Source of the DNA: Pteria penguin
Taxonomy: Eukaryota; Mollusca; Bivalvia; Pterioida; Pteriidae
Direction: 5' to 3'
Assembly (NCBI GenBank): GCA_035048485.1
Contig: CM068581.1
Location: 8,073,430 to 8,137,429 of the forward strand
Length of the DNA: 64,000 nucleotides
Shown: piece by piece, positions 13,592 to 25,257 of the stretch
Position numbering within the stretch: the first letter of the stretch is position 1
Layout of the letters: every line of letters begins with the position of its first letter
Translations under genes and position numbers: made by a program
The notes under the pieces: model-generated
The model's input: the letters and a program-made list of their open reading frames with translations, nothing else
What the model was told of the DNA's origin: nothing
Databases searched by the model: none

Positions 13592-14504
13592 GTTATAATG
13601 GACTGTGCCCCAGACCGGTATAATGGATTGTGCCCTAGACCGGTATAATGGATTTTGCCCTAGACCGGTATAATGGACTGTGCCCTAGACCGGTATAATG
13701 GACTGTGCCCTAGACCTGTATTATGGACTGTGCCCCAGACCGGTATAATGGACTGCGCCCCAGATCGGTATAATGGACTGTGCCCTACACCGGTATAATG
13801 GATTGTGCCCTAGACCGGTATAATGGACTGTGCCCTAGACCGGTATAATGGACTGTGCCCTAGACTGGTATAATGGACTGTGCCCTACACCGGTATAATG
13901 GATTGTGCCCTAGACCGGTATAATGGACTGTGCCCTAGACTGGTATAATGGACTGTGCCCTACACCGGTATAATGGATTGTGCCCTAGACCGGTATAATG
14001 GGCTGTGCTCTTGACCGGTATAATGGACTGTGTCCTAGACTGGTATATTGGACTGTGCCCTAGACCTGTATAATGGAATGTGCCCTAGACCGGTATAATG
14101 GACTGTGCCCTAGACCGGTATAATGGACTGTGCTCTGGACCGGTATAATGGATTGTGCCCTAGACCGGTATAATGGACTGTGCCCTAGACCGGTATAATG
14201 GACTGTGCCTAAATTTGTATAATGTACTGTGCCCTAGATCGGGATAATGGACTGTGCCCAAGACCGGTATAATGGATTGTGCCCTAGACCGGTATAATGG
14301 ACTGTGCCCTAGACCGGTATAATGGATTGTGCCCTAGACCAGTATATTGAACTATGCCCAGACCTGTATAATGGACTGTGCACTAGACCAGTATAATGGA
14401 CTGTGCCCTAGACCGGTATAATGGACTGTGCCCCAGACCGGTATAATGGACTGTGCCTAGATTGGTATAATGGACTTTGCCCTAGACCGGTATAATGGAC
14501 TGTG
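13592..14504. repeat. Minisatellite, 25-bp unit, about 36 copies
   Basis: The unit is CCGGTATAATGGACTGTGCC followed by CTAGA. Variants (GATTGTGCCC, CCTACACC, TAGACTGG) recur in the same order in places, suggesting multi-unit duplications. It abuts the 45-bp array at about 14504 without intervening unique sequence. Confidence 0.98.
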
Positions 14505-14716
14505 TATGATATTACACGGACGTTTTATAAAAAATCAGTTACTGGCGAATATGATATAACACGTACGTTATATAAAAGAACAGTAACTGACGTATATGAT
14601 ATTACACGTATGTTATATAACAGTTACTGGCGCTTATGGTATTACATGTACGTTATATAAAAGAACAGTAACTGGCGTTTGTGATATTACACGAAGGTTA
14701 CATGAAAGAACAGTAA
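14505..14716. repeat. Minisatellite, 45-bp unit, left segment
   Basis: The unit contains ATTACACGTACGTTATATAA followed by AAGAACAGTAACTGGCGTTT and ATGAT. About five degenerate copies precede the reverse-transcriptase insertion. Confidence 0.93.
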
Positions 14717-15139
14717 TCAACATCGAAGAGGTACTAAACCGTTAATCATTCTCAATGTCCAAGGACAGATACAAAATCTTTTAAGTTTCAAAAAGGAACT
14801 ATTGTGAACCCCGATATACTGGAAAATTCCGAGGTGAGACCAGGTGCCCGGGGAGAGTAGGCGTTTTCTGTTTGCATGCATCACCCGTCACAGCAGTTCT
14901 TAAGAAACATGTCAAAATCAAGAGATTTGGTTTCGTAATTGTACATATGAAAGTAAAAACTGGTATACAAAGTCATATTTGGTGTTCACTGAACAGGTCA
15001 TTTAGTCGCATTCCTGAATATTATCAATCATTCTAGAAAGAGGCACATCGTATTTTCGTACAAGATCCCCATAGCGACCGTAGAGCTTCCTTAGTGACGA
15101 TTTCAGAGGTTCTTTAACATATCCCTGCATGAGCAACTT
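14717..15139 (-). pseudogene. 5'-truncated reverse-transcriptase retroelement inside the 45-bp array
   Basis: On the minus strand, frames near 15139-15002 encode TKLLMQGYVKEPLKSSLRKL, YGRYGDLVRKYDVPLSRMID and a stop. Such a sequence is typical of the region after the catalytic core in a group of animal retroelement reverse transcriptases (pattern KLL-QG, KSSLRKFYGRH-DLV--Y). The catalytic YxDD box is absent from this copy. About 100 bases beyond the stop is the family X block (14905-14831, minus), taken as 3' UTR. The upstream part of the open frame (to 15196) is 45-bp array sequence, not element sequence. The boundaries are set by where the 45-bp unit stops and resumes. Exact retroelement clade was not settled. 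Confidence 0.75.
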
Positions 15140-15760
15140 AGTAACTATCGTATATGCTATTACACGTACGGCATACAAAAGAAGAAAAACTGGCATTTAT
15201 GATATTATACTTACGTTATAAAAGAATAGTAACTGGTGTTTATAATATTACACGTACGTTACAATAAAGAACAGTATCTGACATTTATGATATCACACGA
15301 ACGTTATATATAAGTACACTAACTGGCGTTTATGATATTACACGTACCTTATATAAAAAAAGTAACTGGCGTTTATGATATTGCATGTATGCTATATAAA
15401 AGAACAGTAACTAGTGTATATGATATTACACGTACATTATATAAAAGAACAGTAACTGGCGTTTATAATATTACATGTACGTTATATAAAAGAACAGTAA
15501 CTGGTGTTTATAATATTACACGTACGTTATATAAAAGAACAGTAACTGGCGTTTTTGATATTGCTTGTATGTTATATAAAAGAACAGTAACTGGTGTATA
15601 TGATATTGCATGTATGTTATATAAAAGCTCGGTAACCCAAGTTTATGATAGTACACGTACGTTATATAAAAGAAAAGTAACTGGCGTTTATGATATCACA
15701 CGTACGTTACATTGAAGTACACTAACGGGCGTTTATGATATCACACGCACGCTTATTACA
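15140..15760. repeat. Minisatellite, 45-bp unit, right segment, about 14 copies
   Basis: Same unit as 14505-14716. Because 45 is a multiple of three, the plus strand keeps a stop-free frame at 15332-15715 with a 15-residue period (pattern VYDITRTLYKRTVTG). This is not considered a gene: copies with indels break it and both flanks are plain array. Confidence 0.95.
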
Positions 15761-16211
15761 CTAATACTTATCTTCGTATTTGAAATTGCACGTACGTGCA
15801 TTACGTATCAATAACCGTCGTTTAAGGGGAATAATTGTAGGATTTTCAATTTCAAATACTATTGAATCTTAGAAGATATTATGATTTCTGATGATTCAAA
15901 TAACAATAACTGTGCCATGTACTCATTCGTTTCGGAATTTACCTACTGTTTTCATGTTCATATCCTCTATATGTTGTGGTTTATTGAACTAGAGATATCT
16001 GATGTGAAATAAATGATAATAATCATGATGATGACGACGACGATGTTGATAAGGATAATAATAATACTAATAATATATAACTGAAATTCAAGCACAATAT
16101 CCATCTGGTTTGATAAATATGAACGAAGGTTTTAAGTAAACAAATAACTATGATTATAAATACGTTATGGATTTAGCACTATATTTATGATAATGCTTTG
16201 ACCTCTGTTAG
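15761..16211. other. Sequence upstream of the bHLH exon
   Basis: AT-rich, with a GAT/GAC-rich tract around 16010-16070. This is the end of AHR intron 1; the acceptor at 16210-16211 has only a short pyrimidine tract (CCTCTGTTAG). Confidence 0.6.
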
Positions 16212-16399
16212 GGTGAAGACTCCAGCTAAAGAACCTCCGAAAAGTAATCCCAGCAAGCGACACAGAGAGCGTCTGAACTCAGAACTAGATCATCTTGCCA
16301 GTTTATTACCGTTTGAACAGAGTGTCATCTCTAAGCTTGACAAATTGTCTATCCTCAGACTTGCAGTCAGTTACCTAAGGACCAAAAGCTATTTTACAG
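16212..16399 (+). CDS. AHR: AHR exon 2: bHLH domain
   Basis: This 188-base exon follows acceptor TTAG and ends before donor GTACAT. It enters with one base completing a codon and leaves with one base of the next. It encodes a basic region [12 protein letters not shown], helix 1 ([12 protein letters not shown]), a loop and helix 2 ([16 protein letters not shown]). The SNPSKRHR basic stretch and the LLPF and KLDKLS motifs are diagnostic of AHR rather than ARNT, SIM or HIF. In vertebrate AHR the basic residues contact the GCGTG half of the response element, and helix 2 also carries a nuclear export signal. The open frame extends upstream past the acceptor only as far as a TTG, so no initiator lies in this exon; the start codon must be in a separate upstream exon, as in vertebrate AHR. 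A 20-kb intron follows. Confidence 0.95.
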
Positions 16400-18654
16400 G
16401 TACATATATACTAATATATTTTGTTTTATTGTTCTTTTACTAGTTCAGTCACAAATATTGAGATTTGACAAATAGACCAGTTAGGTCACGAGTCCTTTGT
16501 TGTCGTTATGCATTTAGGCTCTTTAGAATATACTGTACCTACATATGACCCAGAACTAAAATGGTAGTGGATCACATTCGACATATCTTTTATTGAAAAA
16601 TTAGAGATTAAAGTTGGAAGACTTGTTCTGTTTGTTATGTTCTGGTCAGCAGATGGTAATTGGCTATTTAAAAGAGCGACATTCAGATAATTACTGAGGG
16701 AAGATCTGTTAGTAATTACCATGTTTACCTGATCCACCGTCCTAATTGCCAACGTTGAAAAAATCATTCGATTTGCGAACACAGATGGATTTCGTTCACC
16801 ATCGGGACACCTTGTCTGGGTTCGTGCATTACAGAAGTAGTAATGATGAATCATGTTAATCCATTCAGAATGTGCATTGACATAAACACAAAGGCATTAA
16901 ATTTATTGGGAGTACTCTTTGACTTGGAGAACTTTTCATTAAGAAGTTTAAAACTATGTTTGTATACATTTGACTGAAAGAGTGCAATGACATTCGTTAA
17001 ATTATTTCTAATGAATTTAATTATAGATAATATCTGAAACACGTATAGTCATAATTGATTCTATAGTGCGATAGCGAACGTAAATTCCGATTATTTGCAT
17101 AAAACAATAGTATACTCCATATGCAATGATAGCTGAACACATGCAATCCTAGTCATATATGTGAATTGTGTAAACGTTCCACTTCGTATAGTTAAGCTGC
17201 AGTGGCAGTCAAACAATTATTTGTCGATATACATCATTCTACCATTCGCCCTTTTCTATACTTATTGAAATGGAATATTACAATCGAAAAGAATAATATT
17301 TAATCGAGATATTTCTCAGTTCTTAAAAATGTCGATTATAGAAAAAATGCGGCTAGCATATATAATACATAATTGATTTAAATTGTATGTTTTGACCCAA
17401 TTATTCGGAGGTACACAGCAACAGTTAATCATTACCAGAGATTGTGTTCAAAGGCATTCTCGGCATCATACACCGATATATACTGTTACCGTATTTCGTA
17501 TATCATGATTATAGTATATGGAAAACAGCCTTCCTTCTTCTGACATTCTTTAACATATACTTTTGACATTACTGGACACGATACTACAGTAGTACAATCT
17601 CTCACTTGATTAATTTCATCACTATTTATGTTTTGCAAAAAAATTTGTCCAAATATCTTAACTACTATGAACTCATCATAGTCATGGTGAAACGTTCTCT
17701 TGTAGAAAAAGAAAATTCACCACGTTTTATATATACCCTTAAAATTCAGAAGCACATCTAAATGCAATGACATCTAGCCCAGACAGAATTTAGTAATTTA
17801 TTCCTGAATCCAAGGAAACTATTGGTTTAATGTATGTTAACAGTTCATCGGAACTATGGAAAGGCATGATAATACTCAAAAGAAAAATGTCATACGGTTT
17901 GTTATGCTTTCAGTTGGTTTTACAAATGAATTACTTCGTGTTTGTTTCGTTTGCATGAAATATGCACTTTTCTTGTGCATATATACAGGTGTTTGTACTT
18001 TTAAATAATTTTATTATTATTCTACGATTATTAATCTTAACAGGATATCCAGTATTTTCTTCATAATGACAACAAAGCTTTTGAGAGATTTTATATTTCT
18101 ACTTAGAAAGAAAATCTGAGTGGGTCAACCATGAAGAACGTATGTCAAGTGATTAGATAGAGAAAAGTGTTGATGATGAGATATTGGCTTGCAGTCTGAC
18201 AGACTGATCTCTGTTATTTAAAGGCTGGATAGTTTCATGCACATTAAGCATTACATATTTGGCATGTGTCCTACCGACGCCTTTCATTGCAATAAGTTTA
18301 CTCGTATTCCAGTTTCCTATTCTCAAAATGTTTAATAAGGTGAAACTGAGGTATCTTATTGTGCATAAACATGAAATCCAAGACAACTTAATTTCATCTT
18401 CAAATATTCCCCAAACTGATATCATCTTGTAACACAGTACATCCCTTCCACTGTATCTTATAGTCATTCATGGCTTCAACAATTACAACTTTTAAAGATG
18501 TTATAAGACAGGTGAACTATTCTTGACCGTTGATGTAATGTACGCTTATCTTGGATTACAGTCGCAAACCACTAGACATCTCGGAATCAAAATGTATTCC
18601 TTTTAGTATTACATCATAATAGATCTGACATGATATAACCTTTGCTGAGCAAGC
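16400..18654. other. AHR intron 2, 5' part: no feature seen
   Basis: Unique-looking AT-rich sequence. Open frames on the minus strand at 16486-16854 and 18153-18467 show no recognisable domain. Confidence 0.5.
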
Positions 18655-19598
18655 TTAAAGGAAAAAAGAGGAGTTACCGGCTCAGTTATGTGGCAGAAGT
18701 CACCATGGAGCTATACAATACATGAATATAAATAATATAATAGAACATTTAACACATTACAAAAATATTTGATTGTAGTGCAATTACGATACCGACTTAG
18801 GACGGTCATTTAATTTGACAAAAGCCAAACAAATGGTGTGGTTAACCGGTTTACGGGCCCACCTTCCCACTCACCGTAACAGCAGAACAATCAAAAGACG
18901 TACATTTAAAAATTTATGAATAATCCTCCATGTAAAGAACAAGGGTCAACAGGTATCGCATATTGAGAGGTCATAAAAATATAAACACGTAAGGTATTGT
19001 AAAAAACATAATGGTATAAAAATATATGCGACATCAACATGATAAACCGTGCTCTGCCAGTCTAAAAGCGAGCTAAGACCCTAAATCTGTAGGAGTCCCG
19101 ACTAACAGTCAGAGGGGACGAGGTTCTGGACCATGTCTCCTCTGAAAGAGGTTTGGACAAGGCCCGTCATATAGTCCCCACCGCCCTGTTAGTCAGCGTG
19201 CAACGTTCAAGTAAAAGTCTGCATAAGGCTGTAGAGGGGCCAAATACAAGACCTATAGTCTTTTTGATGATCTCAATATCATATTGTCTATTTAGGAGAC
19301 GTTTGACTATTTTATTACATGATAAAATAACGTTATCGGAGCCTTTTACTTTCCTTAGTTTATATACGAGATCACCGTAAAAATTAGGATGGGAAATTCC
19401 ATTGGCTACATACTGTTGAAAAGAAATATTTCCAAATTTAGATAGAAGTTCTGAATAAGATCTGAAGAATTTGCCGAATGTTTTTCTTAGCTTGTGATAT
19501 CTGTAACCCTGAGTTAAAAGTTTTGTAGTAATTTGTAAATTTCGTTTATGAAAGTCCAAAACATCGGTGCAGTGAAATCCCAAGAGAAAACTGCACAT
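18655..19598 (-). pseudogene. Retroelement 3' end with reverse-transcriptase C-terminal frame (family Y)
   Basis: The minus-strand frame 19598-19167 (143 codons) includes HKRNLQITTKLLTQGYRYHK, LRKTFGKFFRSYSELLSKFG and ISHPNFYGDLVYKLRKVKG. This resembles the region after the catalytic core of a widespread animal retroelement reverse transcriptase (KLL-QGYRYHKLRK-F-KF, FYGDLVYK). The catalytic domain is missing, so the copy is 5'-truncated; the apparent methionine is internal to the original protein. The remaining 500 bases (19160-18655) form the non-coding or decayed 3' part shared with 9130-9590. It sits in AHR intron 2, antisense to the gene. Confidence 0.8.
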
Positions 19599-20689
19599 TT
19601 TTAATTTTTAAAGAAAAGTGTAATATTCACTTATTACACATACTATTTTATCAAACGTAAATAATACATACATTGTTCTAAATCTGTTTTCTACGATAAA
19701 AGCTAATATTTCAGTAATTGCATTTTGATTCCAATAAATACACACCTATTGACAATCCTTCAAATATAGAAAATTAATTAGAAAAGTGCAAATTCATTTG
19801 ATAATGAAGAGAGGCATTATTTTGTAACATAAGCCATTATTTGTTGTCTTAAATTCAAAGAATTTGGCAGTAAATGTGTCGTATTGACAGAGCAGCCAAG
19901 GGCAATGACATTGATGAATTTCTGTGTGAAATAACGGCGATAAATCTTAGCATCCTATATTTGCTATCTTTCAAAATACAGTAATTTTCCCGAAAATGCT
20001 CATCTTTATTGTAAAATGTAATTATGGGCCACTCGAGTCCCTTTTACAAGCAGCTCCATAGAACTTCCTGTAGGAAATGAGTTGTCTGTATGCAGCCTGT
20101 GTAAATAATATTCCTCCACTCCCGATCCCCTATAAAATAGTGGATGTGCCTCCCTTCATAATGGCATGCGTTATGTCTGTTATAGGAAAATAGGAAATAA
20201 TTAGCCATCTCCGAACTACTGCCTAAAATGCTTGGCGAAATGGATACTCAGATGAATTTAATGTTTTGAAAAGAAACTATGCCCAATTACGCTACATTGA
20301 TGCACAGTTTATTTACAGACCACATCAGCTTTCTGTCGATTTTGAGTTATTTTATCTTTTATGATCTTGAAAATAAAGTTAGGCATAGTGGAAGTTGTGA
20401 TGTGCAACGAAGGAGAGGACTTGGTATTGATTTGGTTTTATTTTACATCATATCTCGCCCAATTTCTTCCTTTGATGTATATTAAATAAAAAAGTATGTT
20501 ATTGTCTTTTAGCATCTGTCAAAATATATCTTGCATTGCAGCGTTGTATTATACGTTTTTCAAATCCGCGAATCATATGCCATTATTTGAGAATTGCTTG
20601 TGGATATCTAAGGCAATATTTAAAAGTTGTAATGTCATTGTTATTGATTAATTCTCCAGTGCATCGAATTCATACTGAAATCAAATAAA
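19599..20689. other. AHR intron 2: no feature seen
   Basis: AT-rich sequence without recognised repeats or exons. The open frame at 20279-20485 has no recognisable content. Confidence 0.45.
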
Positions 20690-21200
20690 ATAATATTGCA
20701 TAATTTAATAATTTGGGCATATGCTGATGACTTCATAACTTTGTATAATTTACCTGGATCATTGAGGAATACCTGTGACAAACGTTTTTGTCACTACTTG
20801 TCCTAATGAAGTTGTTGCTGGTTCATTAACCGTACAATAATGGATCAACAACGAAGCAGATGGTAGAATTAAGATTTGTGCTGATAAAGTCAAAACCATA
20901 CTGTCCTTGTCCCTTTTGGTATTTTCAATAATGTTATATCTAAATGACCATTGACTGAATAATTTTTGAATATGGCATAAACATTGCTTGTCATTATCTG
21001 AGCATTCATTTTTAATAGTATAAGAGACGAATACTGACTACAATTTAACATTTTCATATGCCAAAATAAAGTTATGTAATATACTTAATAACTCGATCAT
21101 CTCCCCTATCTGTCTGGCGATTTTGGGGGTCAAAATAGATAGGAATTCGAACAGTTCAAACTTTGGCCCTCTCTGTTTAGGTTTTAAAAATAAAACAAAA
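20690..21200 (+). pseudogene. Degenerate LINE-type reverse-transcriptase relic
   Basis: A frame beginning near 20714 reads WAYADDFITLYNLPGSL, with the YADD catalytic box at 20720-20731. After stops and a shift, WINNEADGRIKICADKVKTI (from about 20838) fits the LINE pattern W---N-LKIN-DKTK, and LGVKIDRN (about 21126-21150) fits YLGV-ID. Order and spacing match a non-LTR reverse transcriptase palm and thumb. There are several stops and frameshifts, so it is a dead fragment. Assignment to a LINE clade is not possible by eye. Confidence 0.5.
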
Positions 21201-21939
21201 TGTTTTTAGATTAATGCTGTAGAAAGTAGGCATTTAATAATAGATATGAGGACATATTTGTGAATTTGTTGTCACTTTACAAAATTAGAATACATATATC
21301 AAACCGAGAAGATTCCTTGAAATAAAAATAGGTGTAAGTTTAGTGGACATACCATCTTTCTGTCACAAATTAACAAAACTCTAAGATTAATCCATGGTTG
21401 ACGTAAGCGACATATTTCATTGAAATGTATGAAACCACAAAATACCCGTTTTGGGTTCAACTCTAATAGGAGAATCAATTATATTCCCAAGAATATTTTT
21501 ACTCGTGTTGATTCTACAACTTTAATCGCATCTGATTCCTGGAAATGTTTATTATACATATTGCATGTTATATTAATTTTGCATATCCACTCATTAATAA
21601 ATGAACATAATCATTGACTGTTCTACAATATTGCTATATTAAACTCTTTCCTTCATTTATGTGTACGGTCCTTATATTGAATGAGCACAAAAGCTTGCCT
21701 GAAAGTGATGTAATGCAATCATTGACAGCATTTATTGGAATAACATAATTGATGGGTAATTATAGTAAAACATGGCCGTGTATGTCCTCATTCAAACTTA
21801 CCACTTCATTGTCACCAATGTACGACCATTGATGTTGCAATCAAATAATGAATAATTCTGTCACTCGGAAATACAGTATTGTAGCTATTGTATATGCTGC
21901 TAAGAGTGGTTATTTTCATGTGTAATTTTTTGTTTAGCT

Positions 21940-22029
21940 GTACTGGTACAGTAATAGTTCCCGGATAATTTCTTGTCTATTATGTCAGCAAGCCAGTAAA
22001 ACGTCCGGGAACTGCTACAGTACCAGTAC
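21940..22029. repeat. Inverted repeat / stem-loop, about 28-bp arms
   Basis: GTACTGGTACAGTAATAGTT CCCGGA on the left pairs with TCCGGGAACTGCTACAGTACCAGTAC on the right with two or three mismatches, around a loop of about 35 bases. It could be the core of a small foldback element or a hairpin in intronic RNA. Confidence 0.8.
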
Positions 22030-22218
22030 TGCAGTAGAATATATACTGCTATGAATGTAAGGATTGAGTGAAAGGTACGCATATATACATACCAGAAAGA
22101 TCTGCAACCAGTGTCCATAACCACTGAGCTTTTGTTCAAATGTATCAGTGTTTGAAGTAAAAAGTTATAAAGCATTGTTCATTTATAGGAGGATCAAATT
22201 GTTTTATCCGACATCTTT

Positions 22219-22285
22219 CTTTCTTTCTTTCTGTCTGTCCGTCCGTCTTTCTTATTTTTCTTTCTTTCTTTTTTTCTTTCTTTCC
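22219..22285. repeat. Microsatellite (CTTT)n with CTGT/CCGT interruptions
   Basis: TTCTTTCTTTCTTTCTGTCT is followed by degenerate CTTT repeats. Confidence 0.9.
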
Positions 22286-23514
22286 ATATGTTAAAGAAGC
22301 ACCAATATAGAAATTGATCGTTTGGTTTCTGTCTAAAACGATCTGAACTGTATTACTACAAGTATTTGTCTTTAGACATCAGCCTGACATCGAGGTTGTA
22401 ACCGTTATTATAGAATAACAAAGAAAAACAAATAAGACTCCTGTGTCAGCAAATAAAATAACAAGAGCTCTGTCGCCATCATACTAGGTGATAGCAGCAC
22501 TTAATTCTGTCATAGCCATGCCTCAGTGATCTTAAAAGGGATGAGGCGTTATCTTAATCAGAAGGGGCGGATCCATGAATTATTTCATATCCTGATACAC
22601 AAAATGAACACTCCATTGAACATTATACTCCATGTATTTAGTGCAGATACAATGTATATATTATTTTTTATATATTAGTAAAACATATTGTATTATTAAT
22701 ATAAACTTTGTTTTAATTTTCACATTGCCATCCATTTTGTCTTATTGTGATTACTGCTAGAATTTCACTTTATGTGAATCTGGAAATTTATGTAGAAGAT
22801 AACAAAACCTCCACTGCATGCGTTATTAAAAATAAAATGGAGTTTGAAAGAAAATCGATTGTGTACCTTTCTTCAGTTCCGTATGTTACACCCTCCTTTT
22901 GATTTGAGAATAATTTTATCTATGAAATCTGATATTTGTGTTACGAATCGATTTTGAAATTATTGGCGGGTTTCGTCTTGTTTCTTTTATTGTTTATTTT
23001 TATTGACAACTAAATTATTGCTTCAATCTCTTTCTTATTGATGTATTAATTACTGTTATTATATTGATAATTTCAAATGAGTTATGCTTGTCCAACTTTG
23101 CATAAGTATAAATTATATATTTATCGTTCGAAAATACCTCATAATTTAGAACAGATATATTTTAGCGTTTTGAGTATTAGGTAAATAAAATAAGAAATAA
23201 ACAACTAATTTTACTTTTCCCATTTTATTAAGAAAATCAATAATAGAAACATGTATTTGAGACAAATATTTTGTCTCCTTGACGGTATAAACAACAATAT
23301 CCTTGCAGTATGTTTCCGAAGGCAGAATTTCGCTAAGGAAAGGAGTGAAACTTTTTACCCCCGTCCGTATAGGTACGGTTAACAACGCTGCTAAATAAGT
23401 TGGCTAGTCGACATGGAATAATTCTCGTTCCGGATATCTAATTTCATCATAGGTCTGTAGCTTAGCTCACCGAATTCAATATACTTGCGTTGTTTTAGTC
23501 TTAGTATTATTCTA

Positions 23515-23575
23515 GTATCCAAGGTGACTTCTGCCACATAACTGAGCCAGTAACTCCTCTTTTTTCTTGTCTATT
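23515..23575 (+). mobile_element. Terminal fragment of retroelement family Y
   Basis: GGTGACTTCTGCCACATAAC, TGAGCCAGTAACTCCTC and a T run match the reverse complement of 18660-18715 almost exactly and the end of the copy at 9540-9585. Only the terminal 60 bases are present. Confidence 0.7.
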
Positions 23576-24574
23576 GTCTGTATAGATTTATTATTGTATT
23601 GTTCATAGATCTGATATTTTTGTTAAATGTTATCATGAGAAAGGTAGTTTGACTGCTTTCCCGGTGATTATATACTTTGGGGGAACTTCATTATGACCGC
23701 TTTAATTCTAACTACATACAAGATTAAGGTAATCTGCTTAATTCTTATTACCACCTACTAAAGATAAATTATGATCTACCTCTACATCATATTTTTTTCA
23801 AAGTTAAATTAACAAAACACCCTGATGTTTGGTATGAATTTCTTATGGGAATTGTCTATCTTCCGTCTTCTCCTAAAACGCCTTGGATCGACAATCAAAT
23901 ACCAATTGACCAGATTGCTATCAATAATAAATGAAGAATTGGATGAAATTTACCATGTACTGTTAATTATGTCTAGCTTTTTCTCTGCTGGAAGGAGATG
24001 CTATATATAAAAGAAGTCTAAGTCTTAAAAGGAGAGGCACATTGTAATGTTAATCTCATCATATATGGTGTGTTAATTAACCCCATGAAGCTAATAAAAC
24101 CCGGAGCTTGCACAGGTTAACACCCAGTGCAAGTTAATTAATTGTATTAATTAGGAGATAAAAGGAATGAATGCATCGCAGGTAACATAGGAATATAAAA
24201 TAAACTATCCAGCTTTAAAGAATATGCGAGATTTCCCTTGGGAAAAGTCCACTGTGGATACACAATCGTTCATGATTTCTAGTCAATTGTTGGAGTTTTC
24301 CTGTGTTTAATAAGTCGGAAGTTAAAGGCAAGAAGGAATGAATGCCAATGATGTTTTTTCCACAAGAAAAGAGATGTTTTCTTTTTTATTTCTGAGCTCG
24401 TCGAACCTTTGTAACTGCGCGGCAATGATGTGACTCTCTTTTATGACTATATTTGATTAGATTTGATGAATATGTTAAGTAATTGTCAATGAAGGACTTA
24501 ATCGAAGTTTGTTGGTATTCCTTAAAATATGAAGTTTTTGAAATTTTAAGATAAAATATACATATAAAAATAAC

Positions 24575-24875
24575 TTTTATCTACACACGGTGTCAGCTAG
24601 AGTATGTATTGTACACTGGTTAGAACATATGTCTACACACGGTGTCAACTAGAGCATGTATTGTATACGGTGTCGTGTAGTCTAGAACATGTGTTTTTAC
24701 ACAATTTCAACTAGAACATGTATTGTACACTGTGTCGTCTATAATATGTGTCAACTAGAGTATGTATTGTACACTGTGTCGTGTAGTCTAGGACATGTGG
24801 TTTTACACATTTTCAACTAGGGCATATATTGTACACTGTCTCATCTTGAATATGTGCTTGTACACTTTGTTCTCT
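24575..24875. repeat. Degenerate tandem repeat
   Basis: TACACACGGTGTCA, AACTAGAGCATGTATTGTA and CACTGTGTCGTGTAGTCTAG recur several times with spacing of about 50-70 bases. It is an old, diverged array. Confidence 0.75.
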
Positions 24876-25122
24876 AGCTAGTGTACTTTTCAACATGAGA
24901 TAATGTTTTAACGACAGCTTTCTGCTGTCCAGGAATAAATGTGATCCTATCATGCTATTAGCTGTACTGAATCCGTCTTGAGCTTTGACGGACTATTGAT
25001 GACGGTTCTTCCTGGTTAAGCGTAACCTCGGATACGATTCAGCAGATCTGTCGTAGAATCATGATAATGAAATGATAGTCCTGAATGGTAATGAATGACA
25101 ATAGTTCGCCTTTCTACTGATT

Positions 25123-25257
25123 TGTATTATACTATACTATACTATACTATACTATACTATACTATACTATACTTACTATACTATACTATACTATACTATA
25201 CTATACTATACTATACCATACTATACTATACTATACTATACTATACCATACTATACC
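25123..25257. repeat. Microsatellite (ACTAT)n
   Basis: A pentanucleotide run with one TTACT interruption and two CCATA variants. It leaves all frames open; the 86-codon frame at 25095 is an artefact. Confidence 0.98.

Larger units (their letters stand above)
21201..24574. other. AHR intron 2: mostly unannotated sequence
   Basis: Holds the stem-loop at 21940-22029, a CTTT microsatellite at 22219-22285 and a family Y end at 23515-23575. The open frames at 21420-21617, 21900-22175, 23146-23385 and 23825-24010 have no recognisable product. Confidence 0.45.

Noticed and set aside
13592..14504. TATAAT boxes in the 25-bp array as promoters
   Set aside because: The match is to a bacterial -10 element in an animal intron or upstream repeat; it has no meaning here.
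15332..15715. 127-codon frame with a 15-residue repeat (VYDITRTLYKR)
   Set aside because: It is the 45-bp array read in frame; other copies are shifted or interrupted.
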